Assembly (NCBI RefSeq): GCF_018141165.1
Contig: NZ_CP058557.1
Span: 2,914,001 to 2,978,000 of the forward strand
Length of the DNA stretch: 64,000 nt
Origin: Alkaliphilus sp. B6464
Lineage (GTDB): Bacteria; Bacillota; Clostridia; Peptostreptococcales; Natronincolaceae
Reading direction: 5' to 3'
Under the pieces are notes generated by a model, which searched no databases, had not been told where the DNA came from, and saw nothing but the letters and a program-made list of their open reading frames with translations. Shown here one piece after another: positions 37,981 through 47,346 of the stretch. The first letter of the stretch is position 1. Each line of letters starts with the position of its first letter. Both the position numbers and the translations under genes were made by a program.

Positions 37981-38130
37981 ATAGCCGCATGAATCACAGC
38001 ACATTCCGTTATCTTATACCGATACTATAGAGAGTAATCATCTTCTGTTATACATCTAGGTTTATGTGTATACGTCTCCAATTAAATCGGAGGACGTTGT
38101 CAATTACTGAGGATGACGTAGTGATGCATG
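37981..38130. repeat. Dispersed intergenic repeat, copy 4, overlapping the ppdK 3' end
   Basis: Has AGCCGCATGAATCACAGCACAT, the core, and GATGACGTAGTGATGCATG; at 38130 it merges with ppdK codons. The last nine codons of ppdK including stop (38104-38130) lie inside the repeat. The right tail present in copies 1-3 is absent here. Confidence 0.85.
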
Positions 38131-40743
38131 AGCTGCTGCAAGTCTTGCAATTGGCACACGGAATGGTGAGCAAGAAACATAAGCTAATCCCAGCATATGA
38201 CAGAATTCAATTGAGTTTGGCTCTCCACCGTGCTCCCCACATATTCCCAGCTTAATATCTGGCCTTGTTGTCTTACCTAAATCTACTGCCATCTTCATCA
38301 GTTTTCCTACACCTTTACGGTCTATTCTTTGGAAAGGATCCTTTTCAAAGATATTTTTATCTACATATTCTCCAATAAACTTACCAGCATCGTCCCTTGA
38401 GAATCCAAAGGTCATTTGGCTTAAATCGTTTGTTCCAAAGGAGAAGAATTCTGCTTCTTTGGCAATTTCATCAGCCGTAATACAAGCTCTTGGAATTTCA
38501 ATCATTGTTCCAATTAGATATGGTATCTTTATATCATTTTCTTCAAATACTTCTTCAATAACGTTAAGAATTATTCTTTTTACCTGCTCAAATTCTTTGA
38601 TTTCTCCAACTAGAGGTACCATTATTTCTGGAACTATTATATATCCTGTGGTTTTATGAACATGAATAGCTGCTTCCATTATAGCCCTTGTTTGCATTGC
38701 ATATATTTCTGGGTAAGTGATAGCTAAACGGCAGCCTCTATGTCCTAACATAGGGTTAAATTCTTTTAAATCATTAACTACATCTAATAAATCTTCTTTT
38801 GATACTCCCATTTCATTAGCTAATTTTATTACATCTTCTTCTTCATGAGGTAAGAATTCATGTAGTGGAGGATCTAATAATCTAATAGTAACTGGTAATC
38901 CTTTTATTGCCTCAAATAATGCAATAAAGTCTTCTCTTTGCATTGGTAATAATTTAGCTAAAGCCTTTTCCCTACCTTCTAATGTAGTAGATAATATCAT
39001 TTGTCTAACAGCAAAAATTCTACTCTCTTCAAAGAACATATGCTCTGTTCTACAAAGTCCTATACCTTCTGCACCAAACTCTAATGCTTGTTTTGCATCT
39101 CTAGCAGTATCTGCATTTGTTCTAATTTTTAATCTTCTAAACTCATCAGCCCATCCCATTAAAACTGCAAAGTTTCCTAAAAGCTCTGGTGTTTGAGTTT
39201 TAATTTCACCTTTATATACAATTCCTTGACTTCCGTCTAAGGAAATATAATCGCCTTCCGCATATACATTATCTCTAACCTTCATAACTTTGTTTACTTC
39301 ATCTATACGGATTTCTCCTGCACCAGCTACACAGCATTTACCCATTCCTCTCGCTACTACGGCTGCGTGTGAAGTCATACCGCCTCTTCCTGTTAATATT
39401 CCTTCTGAAGACACCATTCCTTCAATATCTTCTGGAGATGTTTCAACACGAACCAAAATTGCTCTTTCGCCTTCATTCTTTGCCTTCACTACATCCTCTG
39501 GCGTAAAGTAAATTTTACCTGTAGCAGCTCCAGCAGAAGCAGGAAGTCCTTTTGTAATAACTTCAGCTTCTTTAAGTGCAGTTTCATCAAAAGTAGGATG
39601 TAGTAATTGATCTAATTGATGAGGCTCTACTCTTAGTACAGCTTCTTCCTTAGTAATTAATCCTTCATTTACCATATCTACCGCTATATTAATAGCTGCC
39701 ATAGCAGTTCTTTTACCACTTCTTGTTTGAAGCATGTAAAGTTTTTCATTTTCGATTGTAAATTCAATGTCTTGCATATCTTTATAATGTTTTTCAAGTA
39801 ATTTAGTCACGTTAACAAACTCTTCGTATACCTTTGGCATTTTTTCATTTAATACTTGAATTTCCTCTGGGGTACGAATTCCTGCCACTACGTCTTCTCC
39901 TTGAGCATTTAATAAAAACTCACCAAATAGCTTTTTCTCTCCTGTAGATGGATTTCTTGTAAATGCTACACCAGTTCCACATGTTTCTCCCATATTACCA
40001 AAAACCATGGATTGAATATTTACAGCAGTTCCTAAATCATCTGGAATTTCATGTAGTTTTCTATATATTTTAGCTCTTTGGTTGTTCCATGATTTAAATA
40101 CTGCCTCTACTGCCATAAGTAACTGCTCTTCTGTATCCTGTGGAAAATCCTTACCCCACTCTTTTTTAACAACTTTTTTAAATTCTTCTACTATATCCTT
40201 TAAATCCTCTGCTGTTAACTCTGTATCTTGCTCAATACCTCTATCATGCTTTCTTTTTTCTAAAATTGAATCGAACTTATATTTTTCTATATTAAGAACA
40301 ACATCTCCAAACATCTGTATAAATCTTCTATAGCTATCATAGGCAAAACGCTCATTATTAGTAGCTTTAGCGATTCCTTTTACAGATTCATCATTTAATC
40401 CAAGATTTAGTATAGTATCCATCATGCCAGGCATAGAAAAAACTGCTCCGGATCTAACAGAAACCAGTAACGGGTTAGATATACTACCAAATTCTTTATT
40501 TGTAGTAGATTCTAGAGCCTTTAGTTCCTTTAGTATTTCTTCCTTTAATTCAGTCCATAATTGACTATTATGTTCATAGTATTGATTACAAGCCTCTGTT
40601 GTTACTGTAAATCCTGGAGGAACTGGAAGTCCTATTCTAGTCATTTCCGCTAGATTGGCTCCCTTTCCTCCTAATAATGATTTCATTTCTAAAGTTCCTT
40701 CTTGAAAAGCATAAACTAATTTTTTCAACAATGCCACCTCCAT
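38104..40743 (-). CDS. ppdK: Pyruvate, phosphate dikinase
   Basis: An 879-residue PPDK, interconverting pyruvate + ATP + Pi and PEP + AMP + PPi. The N-terminal ATP-grasp domain starts L-G-G-K-G-A-N-L-A-E-M. The phosphohistidine swivel domain has G-G-M-T-S-H-A-A-V near residue 452-460, with the regulatory Thr two residues before the His. The C-terminal PEP barrel has G-T-M-I-E-I-P-R-A and S-F-G-T-N-D-L-S-Q. The tail ends R-L-A-A-A-H-A-S-L-R-H-P-Q, with the last eight residues encoded by a dispersed repeat. Its regulatory kinase gene lies upstream. Confidence 0.96.
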   Translation of the reverse strand: MEVALLKKLVYAFQEGTLEMKSLLGGKGANLAEMTRIGLPVPPGFTVTTEACNQYYEHNSQLWTELKEEILKELKALESTTNKEFGSISNPLLVSVRSGAVFSMPGMMDTILNLGLNDESVKGIAKATNNERFAYDSYRRFIQMFGDVVLNIEKYKFDSILEKRKHDRGIEQDTELTAEDLKDIVEEFKKVVKKEWGKDFPQDTEEQLLMAVEAVFKSWNNQRAKIYRKLHEIPDDLGTAVNIQSMVFGNMGETCGTGVAFTRNPSTGEKKLFGEFLLNAQGEDVVAGIRTPEEIQVLNEKMPKVYEEFVNVTKLLEKHYKDMQDIEFTIENEKLYMLQTRSGKRTAMAAINIAVDMVNEGLITKEEAVLRVEPHQLDQLLHPTFDETALKEAEVITKGLPASAGAATGKIYFTPEDVVKAKNEGERAILVRVETSPEDIEGMVSSEGILTGRGGMTSHAAVVARGMGKCCVAGAGEIRIDEVNKVMKVRDNVYAEGDYISLDGSQGIVYKGEIKTQTPELLGNFAVLMGWADEFRRLKIRTNADTARDAKQALEFGAEGIGLCRTEHMFFEESRIFAVRQMILSTTLEGREKALAKLLPMQREDFIALFEAIKGLPVTIRLLDPPLHEFLPHEEEDVIKLANEMGVSKEDLLDVVNDLKEFNPMLGHRGCRLAITYPEIYAMQTRAIMEAAIHVHKTTGYIIVPEIMVPLVGEIKEFEQVKRIILNVIEEVFEENDIKIPYLIGTMIEIPRACITADEIAKEAEFFSFGTNDLSQMTFGFSRDDAGKFIGEYVDKNIFEKDPFQRIDRKGVGKLMKMAVDLGKTTRPDIKLGICGEHGGEPNSIEFCHMLGLAYVSCSPFRVPIARLAAAHASLRHPQ

Positions 40744-40822
40744 ATTTTATATACACAAGTACTGAATAAATATTTATATGATGTGAAATATATCTAATAT
40801 TTTCATTAAATTTAATCTTAAA

Positions 40823-41656
40823 TTATTTACCGTTGGAAAATTTGTGACCCATGTCTTTAAAAATTTCTAAAATAATACCAGCACTTTCTTCAACAGCTTT
40901 TGATGAAACATCAATAACAGGACAACCTAGTTTTTTCATAATTCCTTCCGCATAATCCAATTCCTCAAGAATTCTTTGCATACTTGCATAGTTGGCCTCA
41001 TTTTTTAATCCTAAGGCCTTTAATCTTTCTTGACGTATTTCGATTAGTTTCATTGGATTAGTAGTTAATCCTATAATTTTCTTAGGAGGAATCTCATATA
41101 ACTCTCTTGGAGGTAAAACCTCTGGTACAAGAGGAACATTTGCTACCTTTAGATTTTTGTGTGCAAGGTACATACTAAGAGGAGTCTTTGATGTTCTCGA
41201 AATTCCAGTTAATACTATGTCTGCTTGTTTTATTCCCCTTGCATCTTTACCGTCATCATACTTAACGGCAAATTCAATAGCTTCTACTTTTCTAAAATAC
41301 CTTTCATCTAGTTTACGAATTAAACCTGGTTCCTCTTTAGCTGGAATTTTCAATACACTTTCCATAGCGTGTAAAATAGGTGTCATTACATCAGCGCAAG
41401 GTATATTTAAAATTTTAGCCTCCTCTATTAAAACTTTTCTGAGTTCAGGAACAACAATAGTAAAAACTATTACTGCATGTTCATTTTTCGCCTCATCTAA
41501 TATTTCGAAAACCTGTTGTTTTTCATTTATATATGGAAATCTTCTTACTTCATAATCTTCAATGTTAAATTGACTAACAGTAGCCTTGGCAACTTGTTCT
41601 GCTGTTTCTCCTATCGAGTCAGATATAACATAAATAACAAGATGTGAACTCCCCAT
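40823..41656 (-). CDS. PPDK regulatory protein (bifunctional kinase/pyrophosphorylase)
   Basis: A 277-residue DUF299/PSRP protein (YqfL family). The P-loop-like G-I-S-R-T-S-K-T-P near residue 150-158 is characteristic. It phosphorylates and dephosphorylates the regulatory threonine next to the PPDK catalytic histidine using ADP and Pi. AGGAGGAG precedes the ATG. It is located directly before ppdK and after the CBS-HTH regulator, the standard ccpN-yqfL arrangement, so it clearly acts on the neighbouring PPDK. Confidence 0.95.
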   Translation of the reverse strand: MGSSHLVIYVISDSIGETAEQVAKATVSQFNIEDYEVRRFPYINEKQQVFEILDEAKNEHAVIVFTIVVPELRKVLIEEAKILNIPCADVMTPILHAMESVLKIPAKEEPGLIRKLDERYFRKVEAIEFAVKYDDGKDARGIKQADIVLTGISRTSKTPLSMYLAHKNLKVANVPLVPEVLPPRELYEIPPKKIIGLTTNPMKLIEIRQERLKALGLKNEANYASMQRILEELDYAEGIMKKLGCPVIDVSSKAVEESAGIILEIFKDMGHKFSNGK

Positions 41657-41666
41657 TTCTCTCCTC

Positions 41667-42305
41667 CTATTCTTTGCATAGTTCTACAAATAACTTTGTG
41701 ATATTACTTTTAGATATTCTTCCAATTACTTTAACTATATCTTGCCCATTTTCTTTTATTTTCTCGACTACTGGTAGACTATCGACTTCATGATCCATAA
41801 TTTTAATAGCAGCCTCTAGAGCATTATCCTCAGGTGATACAGTAGCAATATTAGGACTCCTAGTCATAATCATACCTACAGGTACTTTATTCATATCTAC
41901 TCCACCCATAGCACTCTTTAGAAAATCTTTTCGCGATACAATACCAGTAAGAGATCCTTTAGAAACAACAAAAATAGTCCCAACATCTTCTAAGAATAAA
42001 GTCACCACACCATCATAAACAGAACTTTCCTCGGTTACTATAATCGGTATCGACATAATATCTCGTACCTTCATATTTTTTACTTCTTGGGCAAAAATAT
42101 TAACGCTAGATCTCCCTGAATAAAAGTAACCAACTTTAGGTCTTGCATCTAAAATACCCACCATAGTTAAAATTGCTAAATCTGGTCTTAGTGTAGCTCG
42201 TGTTACACTAAGGCTTTTAGCAATTTGTTCACTTGTAATTGGCTCATTTTCTTGTACAATTTTTATGATTTTTTTTTGTCTATTTGACAGTTCTATGGAA
42301 ATCAC
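41667..42305 (-). CDS. HTH-CBS regulator (CcpN-like)
   Basis: A 212-residue protein with an N-terminal winged helix (about 5-60; I-T-S-E-Q-I-A-K-S-L-S-V-T-R-A-T-L-R-P-D) and two CBS domains (about 78-135 and 145-205) that probably bind adenine nucleotides. In Bacillus the homologue CcpN represses gluconeogenic genes and is linked to the PPDK regulator gene; here ppdK is the obvious target. The GTG at 42305 overlaps its AAGGGG ribosome site, so the exact start is uncertain. Confidence 0.88.
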   Translation of the reverse strand: MISIELSNRQKKIIKIVQENEPITSEQIAKSLSVTRATLRPDLAILTMVGILDARPKVGYFYSGRSSVNIFAQEVKNMKVRDIMSIPIIVTEESSVYDGVVTLFLEDVGTIFVVSKGSLTGIVSRKDFLKSAMGGVDMNKVPVGMIMTRSPNIATVSPEDNALEAAIKIMDHEVDSLPVVEKIKENGQDIVKVIGRISKSNITKLFVELCKE

Positions 42306-42551
42306 CCCTTTTATATGTTATGCTATTTCCTAATGTGTTATATTATATATCTAATTTAGCACATTTGATATTATATTTCTATAGTTTTCCTCATTTTTAA
42401 TAAAAAAAATCATCTGATGTTATCACATGATTCTTGTCACGCTTAAATTTTCAAGCTTTGTCTTTAAATTTCAAGCACTAAAAATATTGATAGCTTTCTA
42501 CTTCTTTAGTATCTCTAAGTAATCACAAATTTGCTCTTTTCTAGATAGTAA

Positions 42552-42583
42552 AAAATTACCTAAGGCATCCCTTAGGTAATTTT
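42552..42583 (-). terminator. glyS terminator
   Basis: Perfect 14 bp stem (42552-42565 with 42570-42583), four-base loop, followed on the minus strand by TTTTTA. It lies 6 bases after the glyS stop codon and separates glyS from the CcpN-like gene. Confidence 0.9.
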
Positions 42584-42588
42584 CAAAT

Positions 42589-43977
42589 TTAATATTTTAA
42601 TTTTTCCTCTAAATAAGCTTCTAAATTTTCAATAGAAATTCGCTCTTGTTCCATAGTATCTCTGTGTCTAATTGTAACGCAATTGTCCTCTAATGAGTCA
42701 TAATCGAAGGTAATACAGAAAGGTGTTCCTATTTCATCATGTCTTCTATATCTTTTTCCTATACTTCCTGCCTCATCATAGTCTACCACATAATTTGCAG
42801 ACAGTTTTTCATAAAGTTCTAATGTCTGATCCTTTAGCTTTTTAGTAAGAGGAAGTACAGCAGCTTTGAAAGGAGCCAATGCTGGATGTAACTTTAATAC
42901 TACTCTTGTGTCCTTTTCGTCAATAACTTCTTCTTCATAGGCATCAACTAAAAATGCTAACATCACACGGTCTACCCCTACAGAAGGCTCTATACAGTAT
43001 GGCACATATTTTTCATTGGTAACAGGATCTTGATAAGTAAAGTCTTCACCAGAATGCTGACTATGCTGTTTAAGGTCAAAATCTGTTCTATCTGCGATAC
43101 CCCAAAGTTCTCCCCATCCAAATGGGAATTTATATTCAAAGTCAGTTGTTGCTTTACTATAATGGGATAGTTCTTCTTGACCATGGTCACGAATACGAAG
43201 ATTTTCTTCCTTCAAGTTTAGATTTAAAAGCCAGTTTTTACAAAAATTCTTCCAATAATCAAACCACTCTAAATCTTCTCCTGGTTTACAGAAAAATTCT
43301 AACTCCATCTGCTCGAACTCTCTTGTTCTAAATGTAAAGTTACCGGGTGTAATTTCATTTCTAAATGATTTTCCAATTTGCCCTATTCCAAATGGTACCT
43401 TTTTTCTTGATGTTCTTAAAACGTTTTTGAAGTTTACAAAGATTCCTTGTGCTGTTTCAGGTCGTAAAAATATTTCTGTACTAGAGTCTTCAGTTACCCC
43501 TTGGAATGTTTTAAACATTAGGTTAAATTGACGAATATCAGTAAAATCTTTTTCTCCACATTCAGGACAGTTAATACTTTTTTCTTCTATGTAGGATTTC
43601 ATTTGTTGGTTACTCCAACCATCTACAATAGTTTCTTCATTTTGTTTTTGCATATAATCTTCTATTAACTTATCTGCTCTAAAACGAGATCTACACTTTT
43701 TACAATCCATCAATGGATCACTAAATCCTCCAATATGTCCTGAAGCTTCCCATGTTTTTGGATTCATTAAAATAGCAGAATCTAATCCAACGTTGTATGG
43801 ACTTTGTTGAATAAATTTTTTCCACCATGCTTTTTTAACATTATTCTTTAATTCTACTCCCAATGGACCATAGTCCCATGTATTTGCAAGACCTCCATAT
43901 ATCTCTGAGCCTGGAAAAATAAATCCTCTTGATTTGGCTAGAGAAACGATTTTTTCCATTGTTTTTTGTGTTGTCAT
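42589..43977 (-). CDS. glyS: Glycyl-tRNA synthetase (single-chain, alpha2 type)
   Basis: A 462-residue class II synthetase of the eukaryal/archaeal-like homodimer type. It starts with [15 protein letters not shown]. Motif 2 is [19 protein letters not shown] near residue 205-222, and motif 3 is E-P-S-V-G-V-D-R near 330. Zn-like C-x2-C pairs are C-K-K-C (near 87) and C-P-E-C. It charges tRNA-Gly. AGGAGG precedes the ATG. A glycine T-box leader lies upstream. Confidence 0.96.
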   Translation of the reverse strand: MTTQKTMEKIVSLAKSRGFIFPGSEIYGGLANTWDYGPLGVELKNNVKKAWWKKFIQQSPYNVGLDSAILMNPKTWEASGHIGGFSDPLMDCKKCRSRFRADKLIEDYMQKQNEETIVDGWSNQQMKSYIEEKSINCPECGEKDFTDIRQFNLMFKTFQGVTEDSSTEIFLRPETAQGIFVNFKNVLRTSRKKVPFGIGQIGKSFRNEITPGNFTFRTREFEQMELEFFCKPGEDLEWFDYWKNFCKNWLLNLNLKEENLRIRDHGQEELSHYSKATTDFEYKFPFGWGELWGIADRTDFDLKQHSQHSGEDFTYQDPVTNEKYVPYCIEPSVGVDRVMLAFLVDAYEEEVIDEKDTRVVLKLHPALAPFKAAVLPLTKKLKDQTLELYEKLSANYVVDYDEAGSIGKRYRRHDEIGTPFCITFDYDSLEDNCVTIRHRDTMEQERISIENLEAYLEEKLKY

Positions 43978-44009
43978 TTTTATGCCTCCTATTCAGTTTT
44001 TAGTTTAAA

Positions 44010-44060
44010 AAAATAAAGTCTTCCATCCCTAACTCTAAAAAGTTAGGGACGAAAGACTAT
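44010..44060 (-). terminator. T-box terminator hairpin
   Basis: GTCTTTCGTCCCTAACT pairs with AGTTAGGGATGGAAGAC on the minus strand, followed by TTTATTTTTTTA. It would form when tRNA-Gly is charged. Confidence 0.88.
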
Positions 44061-44220
44061 TCTTCCGCGGTTCCACCCTAGTTGGCACAAGTGCCCACTT
44101 TAAATAGTATTGCTCAAAAGCGCCATTCATTAATAAACTATACTAGGCTTACACCATCCCCAGCTCGCTAATTTAGTTACATCAATTACTCCTCTTTATC
44201 ACAGCAATATATTATCTAAT
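44010..44220 (-). promoter_or_regulatory. Glycine T-box leader of glyS
   Basis: The minus strand carries the T-box bulge sequence AGGGTGGAACCGCGGAA (44079-44063) followed by the terminator. The upstream Stem I has a GGC glycine triplet at 44124-44122 in a suitable loop (GAATGGCGC). Uncharged tRNA-Gly would pair with it and with the bulge to form the antiterminator. Stem I is short, as in other glyS leaders. Confidence 0.9.
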
Positions 44221-44318
44221 TTATATTTTAATTTATCAAATTACAGACATTTTGTCAATATATGAAATCGCTATTAAAATTTCTATTGATTTTTTACAGC
44301 ATTAATAATTTTACTTAA

Positions 44319-44864
44319 TTAGTAATCTGCTCCATCATATAAATCGTCTAAGGTTTCGTCTTGATCTTCCTTATCTAATATAATGTCACTTTCTTTCTTC
44401 ATCATATCTACATCTACACCTTTTTTTCCTCTAACCATGTTTTTAAGTTCGCTAACAGTTTCTCCAGCCATTTCATTGATATCAACAATTTCACCATTAT
44501 TCTTAATTATCTCTATAGTTGTTTTAGTGGCTATTGCCGCAGAAACTCCTAACAAAGATACAATAGGTGCTAACATTACTCCAATAGCACCAGCAGTAAC
44601 TGGAACATTAAGAAGGATTTCTCCATCTCTTTTTAACATAACACGAGATACATTCCCTTTTTTAATTAGATACTTTAGCTTTTCTATTACTTCGTTTCCT
44701 GCTAAAGACATAGTATTCATCCATGTTTTACCGTTTTTTTCTTCAATAGCTATTATAGATTCTACAACATCTCCATTATTTTGTTCTAAAGCTTCTTTTG
44801 CTTCTTTATAAGACACACCTGTTCTCTCTCTAACTATATCAACTTTCTCTAGATTAATATCCAT
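44319..44864 (-). CDS. UBA/TS-N plus DUF4342 protein
   Basis: A 181-residue protein. Residues 1-45 are a ubiquitin-associated/EF-Ts N-like helical domain (V-D-I-V-R-E-R-T-G-V-S-Y-K-E-A-K-E-A-L, N-N-G-D-V). About 60-115 match DUF4342 (V-S-R-V-M-L-K-R-D-G-E-I-L-L-N-V-P-V), with a hydrophobic stretch after it. The tail is acidic. Function unknown. It follows recO by 18 bases, so it is in the recO operon. Confidence 0.8.
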   Translation of the reverse strand: MDINLEKVDIVRERTGVSYKEAKEALEQNNGDVVESIIAIEEKNGKTWMNTMSLAGNEVIEKLKYLIKKGNVSRVMLKRDGEILLNVPVTAGAIGVMLAPIVSLLGVSAAIATKTTIEIIKNNGEIVDINEMAGETVSELKNMVRGKKGVDVDMMKKESDIILDKEDQDETLDDLYDGADY

Positions 44865-44882
44865 AATCTCTCTCCTTCCTAA

Positions 44883-45623
44883 TTATAATTTTTCTGCTAA
44901 TTCTAAGCTCTTAAAATCGTATTTACTAACATGTGTCAATATATATTGCTTTAGTATTTTTTTTAATTCATCATTTAAATAGCTACTAATTTTTAATCTT
45001 TGTATTTCAACCATATCTCTTGTTAGTAAATATGTTGCTAGTTTAATAGTTGTACTTCCAATTTTCATTGCATAAGGATCGATACTTAAACATAAAGGAC
45101 ATATTATACCTCCTTCTGTAGAACTAAATTTCCAAGAAGAAGCTTCTTTGCGGTTGCAATGGACACAACCTGATAATTGTGGTTTATATCCGCTATAATT
45201 CATAAGCTTTATTTCAAAAGCACGAACTATAGTATTAACTTCCACATCATCTTTTTTTAATAAATATAATGTCTTTCCAAAAAGATTGAAAAGTCTATTA
45301 TTTGTTTGTCCCTCTGTTATTACAGTCTCTACCAATTCCACTAAATAGGCAGCATAGGATAGTTTTTTTAAGTCTTCCCTTAAGGGATAAAATATCTCTT
45401 TTGCATCACATTGACTAACTGTATATAAGTTTCTACCCTTGTATAGCACAAATTCACTATAGCAGAAGGGCTGAATTCCGGCTAGCAAATTACTTTTTGG
45501 TCTACGAGCCCCTTTAGCAATAGCATTAATTTTCCCTGCTTTTCTAGTGAAAATTGTTAGTATACTATCAGTCTCTCCATATTTCTTGTTTTTTAATATA
45601 AAACCTTCAGTGGTAATTAACAT
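44883..45623 (-). CDS. recO: DNA repair protein RecO
   Basis: A 246-residue RecO. The N-terminal OB-fold starts [17 protein letters not shown] zinc finger is visible as C-V-H-C (near 157) and C-P-L-C (near 180). RecO loads RecA with RecR and anneals SSB-bound DNA. It is placed after the YqzL-like gene and era, the usual Firmicute order. Confidence 0.92.
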   Translation of the reverse strand: MLITTEGFILKNKKYGETDSILTIFTRKAGKINAIAKGARRPKSNLLAGIQPFCYSEFVLYKGRNLYTVSQCDAKEIFYPLREDLKKLSYAAYLVELVETVITEGQTNNRLFNLFGKTLYLLKKDDVEVNTIVRAFEIKLMNYSGYKPQLSGCVHCNRKEASSWKFSSTEGGIICPLCLSIDPYAMKIGSTTIKLATYLLTRDMVEIQRLKISSYLNDELKKILKQYILTHVSKYDFKSLELAEKL

Positions 45624-45711
45624 TTTAAATTTTCTATTCTACCTTTCTATAGGAATGGTCTTAAACTTTCTGAAGAGTTGTAATCCATTCACCATATAAT
45701 GTAAACAATTA

Positions 45712-45870
45712 CTATATTATTGTAATCTCTTTCATCTCTAATGGTGCTTTTTTATTAACTGTATTATTATTGCTTTTATTGCTACAATGTTTATTATAAT
45801 CCTTTGTATATAAATAAGCATAGATATTACCAGTTTCTTTAAAGATGTTCCACATAGTTTCATTTAGCAT
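45712..45870 (-). CDS. YqzL-family small protein
   Basis: AGGGGAG before the ATG at 45870 gives a 52-residue product beginning M-L-N-E-T-M-W-N-I-F-K-E-T-G-N-I-Y-A-Y-L. This matches the short YqzL family encoded between era and recO in Firmicutes. The C-terminal half is Asn/Lys-rich and unconserved. Function unknown. The longer frame from 45936 has no ribosome site. Confidence 0.8.
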   Translation of the reverse strand: MLNETMWNIFKETGNIYAYLYTKDYNKHCSNKSNNNTVNKKAPLEMKEITII

Positions 45871-46027
45871 AAGTAGCTCCCCTTTCATTTTATAGTTTGT
45901 TATACTATTTTTTGTATTTAGGAGCCTACTATACATTGTAAATTTTGCTATTATTTTTTTGTATAATACTTTAATATATGGAATGACCTAAAATCATTTC
46001 TTATTATTTAGATATTTCCTCTATTCT

Positions 46028-46915
46028 TTAATCGTAGCCAAAGGTTCTTAATGTACTTTCACTATTTCTCCAGTCTTCCTTTACCTTTACCCATAACTCT
46101 AAATATACCTTTGACCCTAAAAGTTTTTCTATATCTTCCCTAGCACTTTTACCTATCCCTTTTAATTTTCTACCACCTTTACCTATAATAATACCTTTGT
46201 GGGATTTTCTTTCACAATATATTGTAGCATGAATATCAACCATATTTTTATCTTCCCTTTGCTTCATTAAGGTGGTTTCCACAGCTACTCCATGTGGAAT
46301 TTCCTGATCTGTATAATGCAGAATCTTTTCTCTTATCATCTCTGCTACAATTAGACGCTCTGGCTGGTCTGTAACCATATGTTCTGGAAAATACTTTGGT
46401 CCTTCAGGTAAATATGATACTATAAGATTAATTAAGTTGTTTAAATTAGCACCCTCTAGTGCTGATATTCCTATTATATGATTAAATAGATTTGTTTCTT
46501 CATATTTATCATATAACTTATTTAAATCTTCTTGATTCATTTTATCGATTTTGTTTATTACTAAAATAATAGGAGTCTCTATACCTTCTAACTGCTCCAT
46601 AATATATTGATCTCCAGGGCCAATGGAAGTACCCTCATCTACAACAAACAAAACAGCATCTACTTCTCTTAATGTATCTTTTGCTATTCTAACCATATAT
46701 TGACCTAGCTTATGCTTTGGTTTATGAATTCCTGGAGTATCTAAAAATACAATTTGATGGTCTTCTTGCGTATATACACATTGTATTTTATTTCTCGTAG
46801 TTTGGGGTTTATCAGACATAATAGCAATCTTTTCACCAATTATTCTATTCATTAATGTTGATTTTCCTACATTTGGTCTTCCGATAATAGTTACAAATCC
46901 AGACTTAAATCCCAT
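46028..46915 (-). CDS. era: GTPase Era
   Basis: A 295-residue Era. The GTPase domain has G1 G-R-P-N-V-G-K-S-T near residue 12, G3 D-T-P-G near 60 and G4 N-K-I-D near 122. The C-terminal KH domain has [11 protein letters not shown] near 245. It binds 16S rRNA and aids 30S assembly. GGAGG precedes the ATG. The start overlaps the cdd stop by 11 bases. Confidence 0.97.
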   Translation of the reverse strand: MGFKSGFVTIIGRPNVGKSTLMNRIIGEKIAIMSDKPQTTRNKIQCVYTQEDHQIVFLDTPGIHKPKHKLGQYMVRIAKDTLREVDAVLFVVDEGTSIGPGDQYIMEQLEGIETPIILVINKIDKMNQEDLNKLYDKYEETNLFNHIIGISALEGANLNNLINLIVSYLPEGPKYFPEHMVTDQPERLIVAEMIREKILHYTDQEIPHGVAVETTLMKQREDKNMVDIHATIYCERKSHKGIIIGKGGRKLKGIGKSAREDIEKLLGSKVYLELWVKVKEDWRNSESTLRTFGYD

Positions 46916-47327
46916 TATTTATACCTCCATCCATTTTTTCAAGATCTTCAGGCGTGAATGAATGTGGTAGTAGGTCATCTATAGTATGCACTCTAAAATC
47001 ATCTTCTGATTTTGCAATTATCATTTTTATTCCTTTACCAAACTCTACTATTACCTGTCTGCAAATTCCACAAGGGTATGTGTAATCATCTAAATCACTA
47101 ACAACAGCAATAGCATCTATATTCCGATCACCCTCGGAAACAGCTTTAAAAATGGCTGTTCTTTCTGCACAGTTTGTTCCTCCATAAGAAGCACATTCAA
47201 CATTACACCCTGTATATACTTTGCCCTCTTTAGTAAGTAAGGCTGCACCTACAGGAAATTTTGAATAGGGCACATAGGCATTGTTTTTAGCTTCTATTGC
47301 TTTTTTTACTAGTTCTTTATCTGTCAA
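46905..47327 (-). CDS. cdd: Cytidine deaminase
   Basis: A roughly 140-residue homotetrameric-type cytidine deaminase. The zinc site reads N-V-E-C-A-S-Y (C near 47) and T-C... C-G-I-C-R-Q (C-x2-C near 85-88), with the proton-shuttle E in A-E-R-T. It deaminates cytidine and deoxycytidine. An ATG at 47342 exists, but its next codons are the GGAGGAG ribosome site, so TTG at 47327 is the more likely start. It overlaps era and follows the YerB-like gene. Confidence 0.92.
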   Translation of the reverse strand: MTDKELVKKAIEAKNNAYVPYSKFPVGAALLTKEGKVYTGCNVECASYGGTNCAERTAIFKAVSEGDRNIDAIAVVSDLDDYTYPCGICRQVIVEFGKGIKMIIAKSEDDFRVHTIDDLLPHSFTPEDLEKMDGGINNGI

Positions 47328-47346
47328 AAATATCTCCTCCATTTGT

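Noticed and set aside
22268-38130. CRISPR array
   Set aside because: The repeats are long, few and spaced by kilobases with genes between; no short regular repeat-spacer pattern or cas genes exist in the window.
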